In this document: positions 49,977-58,266 of the stretch, one piece after another
Layout of the letters: every line of letters starts with the position of its first letter
How positions within the stretch are numbered: position 1 is the first letter of the stretch
DNA from: Streptomyces sp. AC512_CC834
GTDB taxonomy: Bacteria; Actinomycetota; Actinomycetes; Streptomycetales; Streptomycetaceae
DNA: 64,000 nucleotides
Assembly: GCF_019049325.1 (NCBI RefSeq)
Contig: NZ_JAGMUO010000128.1
Location: 210,775 to 274,774, forward strand
Direction: 5' to 3'
Notes under the pieces: model-generated
Seen by the model: only the letters and a program-made list of their open reading frames with translations
Databases searched by the model: none
What the model was told of the DNA's origin: nothing
Translations under genes and position numbers: made by a program

Positions 49977-51323
49977 GTGACCGCGCCGGCGAACGCCGTC
50001 CCGGCCCGTGCCGAGCGGTCCCTGCGGCAGACCCTGCTCAGCCCCGGCTACCGGCGGCTGTTGCTGCTGTGCGTGCTCCTCGGCGTGCCCATCGCGCTGG
50101 CCTGCTTCTTCTTCGTCGGGCTCCAGCACGAGTTGCAGCACTGGGTGTGGACCTCGCTGCCCGAGGCGGCCGGCTACGACACTCCGCCCTGGTGGTGGCC
50201 GCTGCCCGCGCTGGTGCTGGCCGGGCTGATCCTGGCGCCGATCGTGACCCGGATGCCGGGCGGCGGCGGCCATCTGCCGGTGAACGGGCTCGGCGGAGCG
50301 CCCGTCGGACCCCGTGCGCTGCCTGGCGCGGTCCTCGCCGCGCTGGCCACGCTGCCGCTCGGCGTGGTACTGGGCCCCGAGGCGCCGCTGATGGCCGTCG
50401 GCAGCGGGCTCGCCCTGCTGGCGGTGCGGCGGGCGGGCGCGGGCGCGGACCAGCGGGCGGGCGCGATCCTCGCCACGGCCGGCTCCACCGCCGCGATCTC
50501 CACGATCCTCGGCGGTCCGGTGGTGGCGGCGGTGCTGCTCATCGAGGGGGCGGGGCTGGCAGGGGCCCAGATGGTCGCCCTGCTGCTGCCCTGTCTGCTG
50601 GCCAGCGCGACGGGCGCCCTGGTCTTCACCGGCTTCGGACAGTGGACCGGCCTCAAGATCGGCGCGCTCTCCCTCCAGGACGTGCCCCCGGCCGCCAACC
50701 CGGACGTGGGCGACTTCCTGTGGGGCCTGCCCACGGCCGCCCTGATCGCCGTACTGGTCACACTGGCCCGCGCGCTGGGCCGGCGCACCGTCACCTGGAC
50801 GCGGCACCGCACGGCCGTCCGCACCGTCGTCTGCGCCACCGCGGTCGGCGTCTGCATCGCCGCGTACGCGCTGATCACCGGCCGCTCCCCGGCCGAGGCG
50901 GCGCTGTCCGGCCAGGCCACCCTCGCCCAGCTCGCCGCCCACCCGCACGCCTGGTCCGTGGGGGCGCTGGTCGCGCTCGTCGCGTGCAAAGGGCTGGCCT
51001 GGGGCATCGCGCTGGGCGGCCTGCGCGGCGGCCCGATCTTCCCGGCCGTGCTGCTGGGCGCGGCGACGGCCCTGGCCTGCTCGGGGCTGCCCGGCTTCGG
51101 CACGACCCCGGCCCTCGCCCTCGGCATCTCCGCCGCGGCGGCCGCGGTGACGGGGCTGCCGCTGGCCAGCGCGGTGCTGGCGGTGCTGCTGATGGGGCGG
51201 GACGCCCACGACCAGATGCCGCTGATCGTCATGGCGTCGGTCGTCGCCTTCGTCGTCGCCCAGTTGGTGCGCAGGCCCGACCCGGATGCGGGCCGGGCGT
51301 CGACGGAGGAGGCGGCGCGGTGA
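49977..51323 (+). CDS. ClC-type chloride channel/transporter
   Basis: 448 residues from a GTG at 49977; the frame is open upstream but with no plausible start, so the start is tentative. About 10-12 membrane helices. The ClC ion-path motifs are recognisable in altered form: GGGGHLPVNG (helix D), GVVLGPEAPLMAVGSGLA in place of GxFxGREGP (helix F), and LGGLRGGPIFPAVLLGAA in place of GxxGGxFxP (helix N). Motif F has GPEAP, retaining the gating glutamate. It likely moves Cl- or acts as a Cl-/H+ exchanger. Its stop overlaps the next start, coupling it to a K+ channel. Confidence 0.85.
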   Translation: MTAPANAVPARAERSLRQTLLSPGYRRLLLLCVLLGVPIALACFFFVGLQHELQHWVWTSLPEAAGYDTPPWWWPLPALVLAGLILAPIVTRMPGGGGHLPVNGLGGAPVGPRALPGAVLAALATLPLGVVLGPEAPLMAVGSGLALLAVRRAGAGADQRAGAILATAGSTAAISTILGGPVVAAVLLIEGAGLAGAQMVALLLPCLLASATGALVFTGFGQWTGLKIGALSLQDVPPAANPDVGDFLWGLPTAALIAVLVTLARALGRRTVTWTRHRTAVRTVVCATAVGVCIAAYALITGRSPAEAALSGQATLAQLAAHPHAWSVGALVALVACKGLAWGIALGGLRGGPIFPAVLLGAATALACSGLPGFGTTPALALGISAAAAAVTGLPLASAVLAVLLMGRDAHDQMPLIVMASVVAFVVAQLVRRPDPDAGRASTEEAAR

Positions 51324-51913
51324 CGGAGCGTCGGACCGCCGGATCCCGTACCGCCCGGAACACCCCCCGGAACACCGCCTGGAGCACCGCCTGGAACACC
51401 ACCTGGAACACCGTCCGGCCCTGGATCCTCAGGACCGGGATCGCGGCGGCGGTGGTCGTGGCCTACTTCCTCCTCCCCCTCGACCACCTGGGTCCGCAAC
51501 GCCCCGCACTGAGCTGGGTGCTGTTCGCCCTGCTGCTGACCGTCGTGGCCGTGCTGCTGCTCCGGCAGATCCGGCACGTGCTCCTCGACCGGCCGGACAC
51601 CCGGCCCGGTGTGGTCATCTCCCTGCTGATCGTCCTGTCCGTGCACGTCTTCTCGGCGACGTACTACGCCCTCGCCAAGCAGCCGGGCGAGTTCGACGGC
51701 CTGCACACCCGCGTCGACGCGCTGTACTTCACCGTGGTCACGCTCGCCACCGTCGGGTACGGGGACATCACCCCGCGGGGCCAGGCCGCCCGGGTCGTGA
51801 CCGTGCTGCAGATCACGTACAGCTTCGTGTTCCTCACGGCCGCCGCCACGGCGCTGACCACGCGGATGCGCGACAGGGTGGTCCGCAGGACCGAGCGGGG
51901 CCGGCGCCGCTGA
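51320..51913 (+). CDS. Two-TM potassium channel
   Basis: 197 residues from GTG 51320 in a GTGA overlap with the ClC gene. The selectivity filter TVGYGD is at residues 144-149, preceded by the pore helix LYFTVVTLA and flanked by helices about 40-52, 66-80, 98-112 and 160-178. No RCK or voltage-sensor domain. The N-terminal stretch NTPRNTAWSTAWNTTWNT comes from a short tandem DNA repeat and is probably disordered. Coupled with the ClC gene, the pair may balance K+ and Cl- fluxes. Confidence 0.88.
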   Translation: MTERRTAGSRTARNTPRNTAWSTAWNTTWNTVRPWILRTGIAAAVVVAYFLLPLDHLGPQRPALSWVLFALLLTVVAVLLLRQIRHVLLDRPDTRPGVVISLLIVLSVHVFSATYYALAKQPGEFDGLHTRVDALYFTVVTLATVGYGDITPRGQAARVVTVLQITYSFVFLTAAATALTTRMRDRVVRRTERGRRR

Positions 51914-51931
51914 GGCCGGGCCGACCGGGGC

Positions 51932-51962
51932 TTGAAGGTGCCGCCGCGTCACCTTCTAGCCT
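51932..51962 (+). promoter_or_regulatory. MerR-class promoter with 19-bp spacer
   Basis: -35 TTGAAG (51932-51937) and -10 TAGCCT (51957-51962) are separated by 19 bp, longer than the usual 17. The spacer region contains the palindrome aaggtg-N9-cacctt (51935-51940 / 51950-51955). This is the standard architecture of promoters activated by MerR proteins, and it lies 27 bases before a merR-type gene, implying autoregulation. Confidence 0.7.
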
Positions 51963-51988
51963 CGGTCGCAGACCCGTGGAGGAGCCCC

Positions 51989-52591
51989 ATGACGCACGCG
52001 AACGACGGCACCCGGCGCATCGGCGAACTCGCCCGGGAGACCGGGCTGAGCATCCGCGCCCTGCGCCACTACGACCGGCTCGGCCTGCTCACCCCGTCCG
52101 CCCGCACCTGCGGCGGGCACCGCTGCTACGACGCCGCCGACGTCCGGCGCCTGCACCGCGTCCTGGCACTGCGCAGCTTCGGGCTCCCCCTGGCGCAGAT
52201 CCGCGCGGTGCTGGACACCGAGCCGGACCACGACCCGGCGGAGCTGATCCGGCGGCAACTGGACGTGGTCGAGGAGCGGCTGCGGCAGACCGCGGAGCTG
52301 CGGCTGCGGCTGCTCGGGGTGCTGGACGCGCTCGACGCGCTCGATGCCCCGGCCGGGACCACGACCGAGGCCTACCTGGAAGTGATCGAGGAGATGACCG
52401 CCGTGGAACGACCCCTGACCCCCGAAGAGGTGGCCCGCCTGAGCGAGGCGCGGCGCCGCTACGCCGAGACCCTCACCGACGAGGAGTGCCGAGCCCTGCA
52501 CCGCCGCCGCGCGGAGACCTTCGCCGCGCTGAGCGAGGACGACAGGCGGCGGCTGACGGAGCGGCGCCGGCGGCTGTTTCCGCAGCCCTGA
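51989..52591 (+). CDS. MerR-family transcriptional regulator
   Basis: 200 residues from ATG 51989 with GGAGGAG upstream. The N-terminal MerR winged helix reads RRIGELARETGLSIRALRHYDRLGLLTPSARTCGGHRCYDAADVRRL (about 9-55), followed by a long dimerisation helix (about 85-120). The C-terminal part (LTPEEVARLSEARRRYAETL) resembles the effector region of TipA-like members. No metal-binding cysteine set is seen, so an organic ligand is more likely. Probably controls its own MerR-class promoter. Confidence 0.85.
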   Translation: MTHANDGTRRIGELARETGLSIRALRHYDRLGLLTPSARTCGGHRCYDAADVRRLHRVLALRSFGLPLAQIRAVLDTEPDHDPAELIRRQLDVVEERLRQTAELRLRLLGVLDALDALDAPAGTTTEAYLEVIEEMTAVERPLTPEEVARLSEARRRYAETLTDEECRALHRRRAETFAALSEDDRRRLTERRRRLFPQP

Positions 52592-52596
52592 GGCCT

Positions 52597-52627
52597 GTCC
52601 GGCGGACGGGCGGGGCGTCCGCCGGAC
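52597..52627 (+). terminator. Terminator after the MerR gene
   Basis: A 12-bp perfect stem, gtccggcggacg with cgtccgccggac, 7-nt loop, starting five bases after the MerR stop and ahead of the cobalamin riboswitch. Confidence 0.75.
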
Positions 52628-52659
52628 CGGAGGCCCGCTTGTCACCACCCCCGTGGGAG

Positions 52660-52850
52660 CACTACTGTCGCCACGCCTTGGTGAACGGGAAATCCGGTGT
52701 GATGCCGGTGCGGCCCTCGCCACTGTGAATCGGGAAGTCCGGCTCCGGCCCTCACGGGCAGCCACTGGGTCCTTGTGACCCGGGAAGGCGGAGCACGGGC
52801 GGTGGTACCCGTAAGCCAGGAGACCGGCCAAGGCGCGTCGTCCATCCACG
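52660..52850 (+). promoter_or_regulatory. Cobalamin riboswitch
   Basis: Characteristic blocks in order: ttggtgaacgggaaatccgg (P2/P3 region), the GCCACTGT block near 52719, gccactgggtccttgtgacc, gggaaggcgg, and the B12 box agccaggagaccggcc at 52814-52829. It ends just upstream of the cbiM ATG (52877). When adenosylcobalamin is abundant it should reduce cbiM translation, limiting cobalt uptake. Boundaries are approximate. Confidence 0.92.
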
Positions 52851-52876
52851 AGGTGCTGGAGAGGGTCTGCTGAGCC

Positions 52877-53584
52877 ATGCACATTGCCGAGGGCTTTCTG
52901 CCACCGGCGCACGCGATCGCCTGGGGTGTCGCGTCCGCGCCGTTCGTCGTCCACGGAGTACGGTCACTCACCCGTGAGGTCAGGGAGCACCCGGAGAGCA
53001 CGTTGCTCCTCGGCGCCTCCGGAGCCTTCACGTTCGTGCTGTCGGCCCTGAAACTGCCTTCCGTCACCGGGAGTTGTTCGCATCCCACCGGCACCGGTCT
53101 GGGTGCCATCCTCTTCCGGCCGCCGATCATGGCGGTACTGGGCACCATCACCCTGCTCTTCCAGGCGCTGCTGCTCGCGCACGGCGGGCTGACCACGCTC
53201 GGCGCCAACGTCTTCTCGATGGCGATCGTCGGCCCCTGGGCCGGATACGGGGTCTACAGACTGCTGCGCCGCTACGACGTGCCGCTCATGGTCACCGTGT
53301 TCTTCGGCGCGTTCGTCGCCGACCTGTCCACCTACTGCGTCACCAGCGTGCAGTTGGCGCTGGCCTTCCCGGACCCGAGCAGCGGTTTCCTGGGCGCGCT
53401 CGGCAAGTTCGGGTCCATCTTCGCGGTCACGCAGATCCCGCTCGCGGTGAGCGAGGGCCTGCTCACGGTGGTCGTGATGCGACTCCTCGTGCAGTCCAGC
53501 AAGGGGGAACTGACCCGGCTGGGCATCCTGTTGACCAAGGCGGGCAAGGCCACGTCCGACGAGCGGGAGGCGGTGGCCCGGTGA
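52877..53584 (+). CDS. cbiM: Cobalt ECF transporter, CbiM
   Basis: 235 residues. Starts MHIAEGFLPPAHAIAW: the N-terminal Met-His pair coordinates the metal in CbiM/NikM proteins. Also visible are GSCSHPTGTGLGAILFRP (about 70-87) and GLTTLGANVFSMAIVGPW (about 112-129), the substrate-binding S-component signatures. It captures Co2+ at the outer membrane face as part of the CbiMNQO complex. First gene of the riboswitch-controlled operon; its stop overlaps the cbiN GTG. Confidence 0.95.
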   Translation: MHIAEGFLPPAHAIAWGVASAPFVVHGVRSLTREVREHPESTLLLGASGAFTFVLSALKLPSVTGSCSHPTGTGLGAILFRPPIMAVLGTITLLFQALLLAHGGLTTLGANVFSMAIVGPWAGYGVYRLLRRYDVPLMVTVFFGAFVADLSTYCVTSVQLALAFPDPSSGFLGALGKFGSIFAVTQIPLAVSEGLLTVVVMRLLVQSSKGELTRLGILLTKAGKATSDEREAVAR

Positions 53585-53970
53585 AGCGCAACACGAAGAT
53601 CAACGCCCTGCTGCTCCTCCTCGTGGCCGCGCTGGCGGTGCTGCCGCTGGCGCTGGGACTCGGCGACCACAAGGAGGAGCCGTTCGCCGGTGCCGACGCC
53701 GAGGCGGAGACGGCGATCACCGAGATCGAGCCGGACTACGAGCCGTGGTTCTCGCCACTGTACGAACCGCCGTCCGGGGAGATCGAGTCGGCGCTGTTCG
53801 CCCTTCAGGCCGCGCTCGGCGCCGGGGTGCTGGCCTACTACTTCGGCCTGCGCCGGGGCCGACGCCAGGGCGAGGAACGGGCGTTGACGACAGCACGGCG
53901 GGAAGCTCCCGCGGCAGCACGGCGGGAGGCTCCCGCGGCAACCCTGCGGGACGCCCCCGAAGGCGACTGA
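53581..53970 (+). CDS. cbiN: Cobalt ECF transporter, CbiN
   Basis: 129 residues from GTG 53581. Two membrane helices (LLLLLVAALAVLPLALGL and ALFALQAALGAGVLAYYFGL) flank an extracytoplasmic loop with the family phrase FAGADAEAETAITEIEPDYEPWFSPLYEPPSGEIES. CbiN stabilises metal loading of CbiM. The C-terminal tail after about 100 (ARREAPAAARREAPAA) is an extension encoded by 21-bp tandem repeats, absent from typical CbiN. Confidence 0.92.
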   Translation: MKRNTKINALLLLLVAALAVLPLALGLGDHKEEPFAGADAEAETAITEIEPDYEPWFSPLYEPPSGEIESALFALQAALGAGVLAYYFGLRRGRRQGEERALTTARREAPAAARREAPAATLRDAPEGD

Positions 53971-54720
53971 GTGCTGCCGATCGACGCGGCGGCGCACAGC
54001 AGTCGCTGGCGCCGCCGCCATCCCGTGGACAAGGCGGTGCTCGGGCTCGGCCTGACCGTGCTCGCGATCTCGCTGCCGCCCTGGCCTGGTGCGGCGCTGG
54101 TGCTGGTGACGGCGCTCACGGTGCTGCTCGGCCCGGCGGGCGTGCCCCGGCGCCGGCTGTGGCGGGCGTACCGGGTGCCGCTGGGGTTCTGCGTGACGGG
54201 GGCGCTGCCGCTGTTGGTGCAGGTGGGCGGCCCGGACGGATTCCTCTCGGTGGCCGACGGCGGTGCGGTGCGCGCCGGTGAGCTGCTGCTGCGTACCTCG
54301 GCGGCCTCGCTCGGGGTGCTGTTGTTCGCGTTCACCACGCCGATGTCCGACCTGCTGCCCCGGCTGGTGCGGGCCGGGGTGCCCGCGCCGGTCGTGGACG
54401 TGGCGCTGGTGACGTACCGGATGAGTTTCCTGCTGCTGGACTCGGTGCGCCGGATCCGTCAGGCGCAGGCCGCGCGGCTCGGGCACACCACCCGGGCGGC
54501 CACCTGGCGTTCGCTCGGCGGTCTCGGCGCCACGGCGTTCGTGCGGGCCTTCGACCGGGCGGCGCGGCTCCAGTCGGGGCTCGCCGGGCGCGGTTACGAC
54601 GGCACCCTGCGGGTCCTGGTGCCCGAGGCCCGCGTCTCGGTGCCCTTCGCCGCGGCGAGCGTCGCGCTGCTGGCGGCGCTGGCCGCCCTCACCCTCGTAC
54701 TGAAAGGACCGCTGTCGTGA
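53971..54720 (+). CDS. cbiQ: Cobalt ECF transporter, CbiQ (T component)
   Basis: 249 residues from a GTG that abuts the cbiN stop. Membrane helices in the first two thirds, then the coupling helices: VRRIRQAQAARLGHTTRAAT (about 155-174) and AARLQSGLAGRGYDGTLRVL (about 198-217), the latter with the A-R-G pattern of T components that dock onto the ATPase. It couples ATP hydrolysis to CbiM. Overlaps cbiO by four bases. Confidence 0.92.
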   Translation: MLPIDAAAHSSRWRRRHPVDKAVLGLGLTVLAISLPPWPGAALVLVTALTVLLGPAGVPRRRLWRAYRVPLGFCVTGALPLLVQVGGPDGFLSVADGGAVRAGELLLRTSAASLGVLLFAFTTPMSDLLPRLVRAGVPAPVVDVALVTYRMSFLLLDSVRRIRQAQAARLGHTTRAATWRSLGGLGATAFVRAFDRAARLQSGLAGRGYDGTLRVLVPEARVSVPFAAASVALLAALAALTLVLKGPLS

Positions 54721-55583
54721 GCGGACCGGCGCAGTCACCGGAACCGGCCCTGGTCGCCCTGCGGGGCGCGTCGTTCGCGTACGAGGAGGGTCCGGACGTG
54801 CTGGTGGGCCTGGACTTCGAGGTGCGCGAGGGACGCGCGCTGGCACTCCTCGGCCGCAACGGCAGTGGCAAGACCACGCTGATGCGGCTGCTCAGCGGCG
54901 GACTCAGGCCGCGCGCGGGGACGTTGACGCTCGGCGGGGAGCCGGTGACGTACGACCGCAAGGGGCTGACCCGGCTGCGAACCACGGTGCAACTGGTCGT
55001 GCAGGACCCGGACGACCAGCTCTTCGCGGCCTCGGTCGGCCAGGACGTGTCCTTCGGGCCGCTGAACCTGGGCCTGCCCGACGCGGAGGTCCGCTCCCGG
55101 GTCGGGGAGGCGCTCGCCGCGCTGGACATCGCCGCGCTGGCGGACCGGCCCACCCACATGCTGTCGTACGGGCAGCGCAAGCGGACGGCGATCGCCGGGG
55201 CCGTCGCGATGCGGCCGAGGGTGCTGATCCTCGACGAGCCGACCGCCGGGCTCGACCCGGACGGCCAGGAGCGGCTGCTCACCACCCTGGACGGGCTGCG
55301 CGCGGGCGGCACCACGGTGGTGATGGCCACCCATGACGTCGACCTCGCGCTGCGCTGGTCGGACGACGCGGCACTGCTCACCCCGGACGGTGTGCGCACC
55401 GGTCCGACCGCCCCGACGCTGGCCCGCACGGAGCTGCTGCGGCAGGCGGGGCTGCGGCTGCCCTGGGGTGTCGCGGCGGCCGGACTGCTCCGTACGCGGG
55501 GGCTGTTGGCGGACTCGGCGCCGGGCCCGCGCACGGCGGAGGAACTGGCGGCGCTGGCGGCGATGGCCACGCCGACCGACTGA
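54717..55583 (+). CDS. cbiO: Cobalt ECF transporter ATPase, CbiO
   Basis: 288 residues. ABC ATPase: Walker A GRNGSGKTT at 46-54, Q-loop in LVVQDPDDQLFAASVGQDV (the DDQLF phrase is typical of ECF ATPases), signature LSYGQRKRTAIAGA (about 147-160), Walker B VLILDEPTAGLDPDG (about 167-181), and switch histidine in MATHDVDLALR. Energises the CbiMNQO complex, probably as a homodimer since only one ATPase gene is present. Ends four bases from the convergent MFS gene. Confidence 0.93.
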   Translation: MSGPAQSPEPALVALRGASFAYEEGPDVLVGLDFEVREGRALALLGRNGSGKTTLMRLLSGGLRPRAGTLTLGGEPVTYDRKGLTRLRTTVQLVVQDPDDQLFAASVGQDVSFGPLNLGLPDAEVRSRVGEALAALDIAALADRPTHMLSYGQRKRTAIAGAVAMRPRVLILDEPTAGLDPDGQERLLTTLDGLRAGGTTVVMATHDVDLALRWSDDAALLTPDGVRTGPTAPTLARTELLRQAGLRLPWGVAAAGLLRTRGLLADSAPGPRTAEELAALAAMATPTD

Positions 55584-55587
55584 CGGG

Positions 55588-57204
55588 TCAGTTCACCGAG
55601 TCGCTGTACTCCGCGTCCCGGACCTCGGTCGCGTTCTCCTCGTCGTTCCGCTGGGTGCGGGTGCGGCGGCCCGGCAGGACGGCGAGGACGATCAGGGTGC
55701 CGGCGGCCATGATGATGCCGCCGACGAGGCTGGTCGTCGAGACGCCGTGGGCGAAGGCCTGGTGGACGGCGTCGGCGAGGGCCTGGGCCTGCCGGGGTCC
55801 GGCGTCCGGGCTGGTCGCGAGCCGCTCGGCGACGGCCAGCCCGCCGCCCACGGAGTCCTGGGCGGTGTCCAGCGCGGCGGCCGGAAGCCGGTCGCCCACC
55901 AAGCCGGCGAGTTCGTCGCGGTAGGCGGTGCCGAGCAGCGAGCCCAGTACGGCGATGCCCAGCGAGCCGCCGAGTTCCAGCGCGGTGTCGTTGGCGCCGC
56001 CGCCGACGCCGAGTTCGTTCTCCGGGAAGGAGCCCATGATGGTGTCGGTGGCCGGGGAGACGCTGAGGCCGATGGCGAGGCCGAGCAGCAGCATCGGGGC
56101 CAGGAAGTCGGCGTACGTGGAGTCCTTCTCGATGAGGACCAGCAGGAAGACACCGACGGTGCCGATCGCCATGCCGGAGCCGACCATGGCCTTCACGCCC
56201 AGCTTCGGGGTGAGCCGCCCGGTCACCGCGGCGCCGACGAACACGGCCCCGGCCAGCGGCAGCAGTCGTACGCCGGTCTCCAGCGCGCCGTAGCCGAGCA
56301 CGAACTGCAGGAACTGCGTGGCGTAGTAGATGGCGCCGTAGGTGCCGAAGAAGAAGAACAGCACCGCCAGCATCGAGCCGCTGAAGGGCCGCAGCAGGAA
56401 CCTGCGCACGTTCAGCATGGGGTGCGGGTGGCGCAACTCCCAGACGACGAAGGCGACGAGCCCGGCCGCGGCGACGACGGCGGCGACGACCGGCCCGGCA
56501 CCCCAGCCGAAGTGCGGGCCCTCGATGGTCGCGTAGACCAGGCTGCCGACGGAGACGATGGAGAGCAGGCCGCCGACGTAGTCGATGCGGCCCATGCCGG
56601 AAGCCTTGGACGGCGGTACGAGGAGCAGTGCGCCGATGACGGCGACGACCGCGACGGGGACGTTGACCAGGAAGGTCGACCCCCAGGCGTGGTCTTCGAG
56701 GAGCCAGCCGGCGACCAGCGGCCCGACGGCGATGGCGAGTCCTGAGGTGGCGGTCCAGGCCGTGATCGCACGGGCCCGCTCACCCTTCGGGAAGACCGCG
56801 ACCAGCAGGGACAGCGTGGCCGGCATGACGACGGCGGCACCGACGCCCATGACCGCCCGCGCCGCGATGACCAGCCCCGTCTCGTGGACCAGGCTGCCCA
56901 TCACCGAACCGCCCGCGAAGATCACCAGGCCGGTGACCAGGGCGCCGCGGCGGCTGTACTTGTCGCCGATCGCGCCGAGCACCAGCATCAGCGCGGCGTA
57001 CGGGACGGTGTAGCCGTCGATGACCCACTGCAGGTCGCTGCTGCTCAGGCCCAGGTCGGCGGTCATGACCGGGGCGGCCACGATCAGGGACGTGTTCGCC
57101 ATGACGACGATCAGCAGGCTCAGGCAGAGCACGAGGAGAGCCCACCAGCGCCGGGCGTAGGGCCCGGACATCTTGTCGACGGGGGTGGTGGCCAGTAGGG
57201 GCAT
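55588..57204 (-). CDS. DHA2-type MFS drug efflux transporter (14 TM)
   Basis: 538 residues from ATG 57204 with GGGAG upstream. Fourteen membrane helices. Motif A, LGAIGDKYSRRGALVTGLVIF (about 75-95), motif C around ATSGLAIAVGPLVAGWLLEDHAW, and the WVIDGYTVPYAALML start typical of the EmrB/QacA group are visible. Proton-driven efflux of small hydrophobic compounds. Its promoter region contains a perfect palindrome suited to the TetR encoded next door, 180 bases upstream on the same strand. Confidence 0.87.
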   Translation of the reverse strand: MPLLATTPVDKMSGPYARRWWALLVLCLSLLIVVMANTSLIVAAPVMTADLGLSSSDLQWVIDGYTVPYAALMLVLGAIGDKYSRRGALVTGLVIFAGGSVMGSLVHETGLVIAARAVMGVGAAVVMPATLSLLVAVFPKGERARAITAWTATSGLAIAVGPLVAGWLLEDHAWGSTFLVNVPVAVVAVIGALLLVPPSKASGMGRIDYVGGLLSIVSVGSLVYATIEGPHFGWGAGPVVAAVVAAAGLVAFVVWELRHPHPMLNVRRFLLRPFSGSMLAVLFFFFGTYGAIYYATQFLQFVLGYGALETGVRLLPLAGAVFVGAAVTGRLTPKLGVKAMVGSGMAIGTVGVFLLVLIEKDSTYADFLAPMLLLGLAIGLSVSPATDTIMGSFPENELGVGGGANDTALELGGSLGIAVLGSLLGTAYRDELAGLVGDRLPAAALDTAQDSVGGGLAVAERLATSPDAGPRQAQALADAVHQAFAHGVSTTSLVGGIIMAAGTLIVLAVLPGRRTRTQRNDEENATEVRDAEYSDSVN

Positions 57205-57277
57205 GGAGGCTCCCGGGGAAACGAGCGCGGGCAGGTTAATTGCCCATAGATGAGCAGACAAGTGTCAGAGTAATTTG

Positions 57278-57295
57278 TTGCACAGCGGTGTGCAA
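57278..57295. promoter_or_regulatory. Palindromic operator-like site upstream of the MFS gene
   Basis: ttgcaca-gcgg-tgtgcaa, perfect 7-bp arms with a 4-bp centre, in an AT-rich stretch 74 bases before the MFS start and just downstream of the TetR stop. Likely TetR-family operator. Confidence 0.6.
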
Positions 57296-57383
57296 ATACG
57301 ACGCACCGGGGGAGGAAACCCAGAGGTGGGAGGGGTGACGAGGCGGGGAGTCGGCGAGGCGGAACGAACCGCGAGCGGGTCGC

Positions 57384-58031
57384 CTACTCGCTCGGGACGG
57401 ACTCCGCGGCCGCGGCGGGACGGACGTCCCCGACCACCGCGCGGGCCCGCCGCTCCGGTACGCCGGCCGCGATGAGCGCGGCAACGGCGGTGCGGGTGCC
57501 GTCGTCTGCCAGCGCAGCGGTGTTGACCTGCTCCAGCAGCGCGACGATCATCGCCTCGAGCCCGGCGCTCAGCACGGCGGGCGGCAGATGGGCGGGGAAG
57601 ACCCCGTCCCGCTGGCCACGCTCCAGGATGGCGGTGACCTCGGCGCGGGCAGGGGCCAGGATCTCGGCGACGCGCTCCACGCCCAGATCGTGCCGGGCCA
57701 GGGCCAGCAGCATCCGGTAGCGGTCACCCACGGGCCACATCAGCAGCGTGAAGTGCGCGAGCGCCCGGTCGGCCGGTTCACCCGGCGCCGCCGCGTCGGC
57801 CATCGCGCCGCGCAGCACCTCGGACGCCTCCTCCGCGAGGGCCTCGAGCAACGCCGCGCGCCCCGGGAAGTGACCGAAAAGGGTACGCCGTACGACGCCC
57901 GCCGCCCTGGCCAGTTCCTCCAGCGTGGTGTCCGGGTTCCGCCCCAGCTCCCGGCGGGCGGTGGCCAGGATCCGCGCCCGGTTGGACCGCGCGTTGCGTC
58001 GCTGCGGCTCACGGGCGACGGGCTTGGTCAC
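57384..58031 (-). CDS. TetR-family regulator
   Basis: 215 residues from a GTG at 58031 with GAGG upstream; the frame is open far upstream by chance. HTH region: RARILATARRELGRNPDTTLEELARAAGVVRRTLFGHFPGRAALLEAL (about 18-65), with ARAAGVVRRTLFGHF as the recognition unit. C-terminal ligand domain about 80-195. It sits between an MFS pump (same strand, downstream) and an MMPL exporter (divergent), and probably represses one or both. Confidence 0.87.
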   Translation of the reverse strand: MTKPVAREPQRRNARSNRARILATARRELGRNPDTTLEELARAAGVVRRTLFGHFPGRAALLEALAEEASEVLRGAMADAAAPGEPADRALAHFTLLMWPVGDRYRMLLALARHDLGVERVAEILAPARAEVTAILERGQRDGVFPAHLPPAVLSAGLEAMIVALLEQVNTAALADDGTRTAVAALIAAGVPERRARAVVGDVRPAAAAESVPSE

Positions 58032-58266
58032 GGGAACCTCAAGGGCGGGACAGTGCGGAGCGGGTGGCGTGCGGGCCTCCATTCTGGCACGGAGGGTGCG
58101 CGATGCCCGACCGGTGACGTGCCCTCGTCCTCCCTGGGGAGGAGTGGGCGCCTCGTCTCGTGCGGGCGCACGAGGGCGAAGTGACGGCAGGCGCACGACG
58201 CCCGGAGGGGCCGCCGCCCGCGAGCCTTGGAAGGTACCCAAGATCGGATGCGGAGATCCCAGACAC

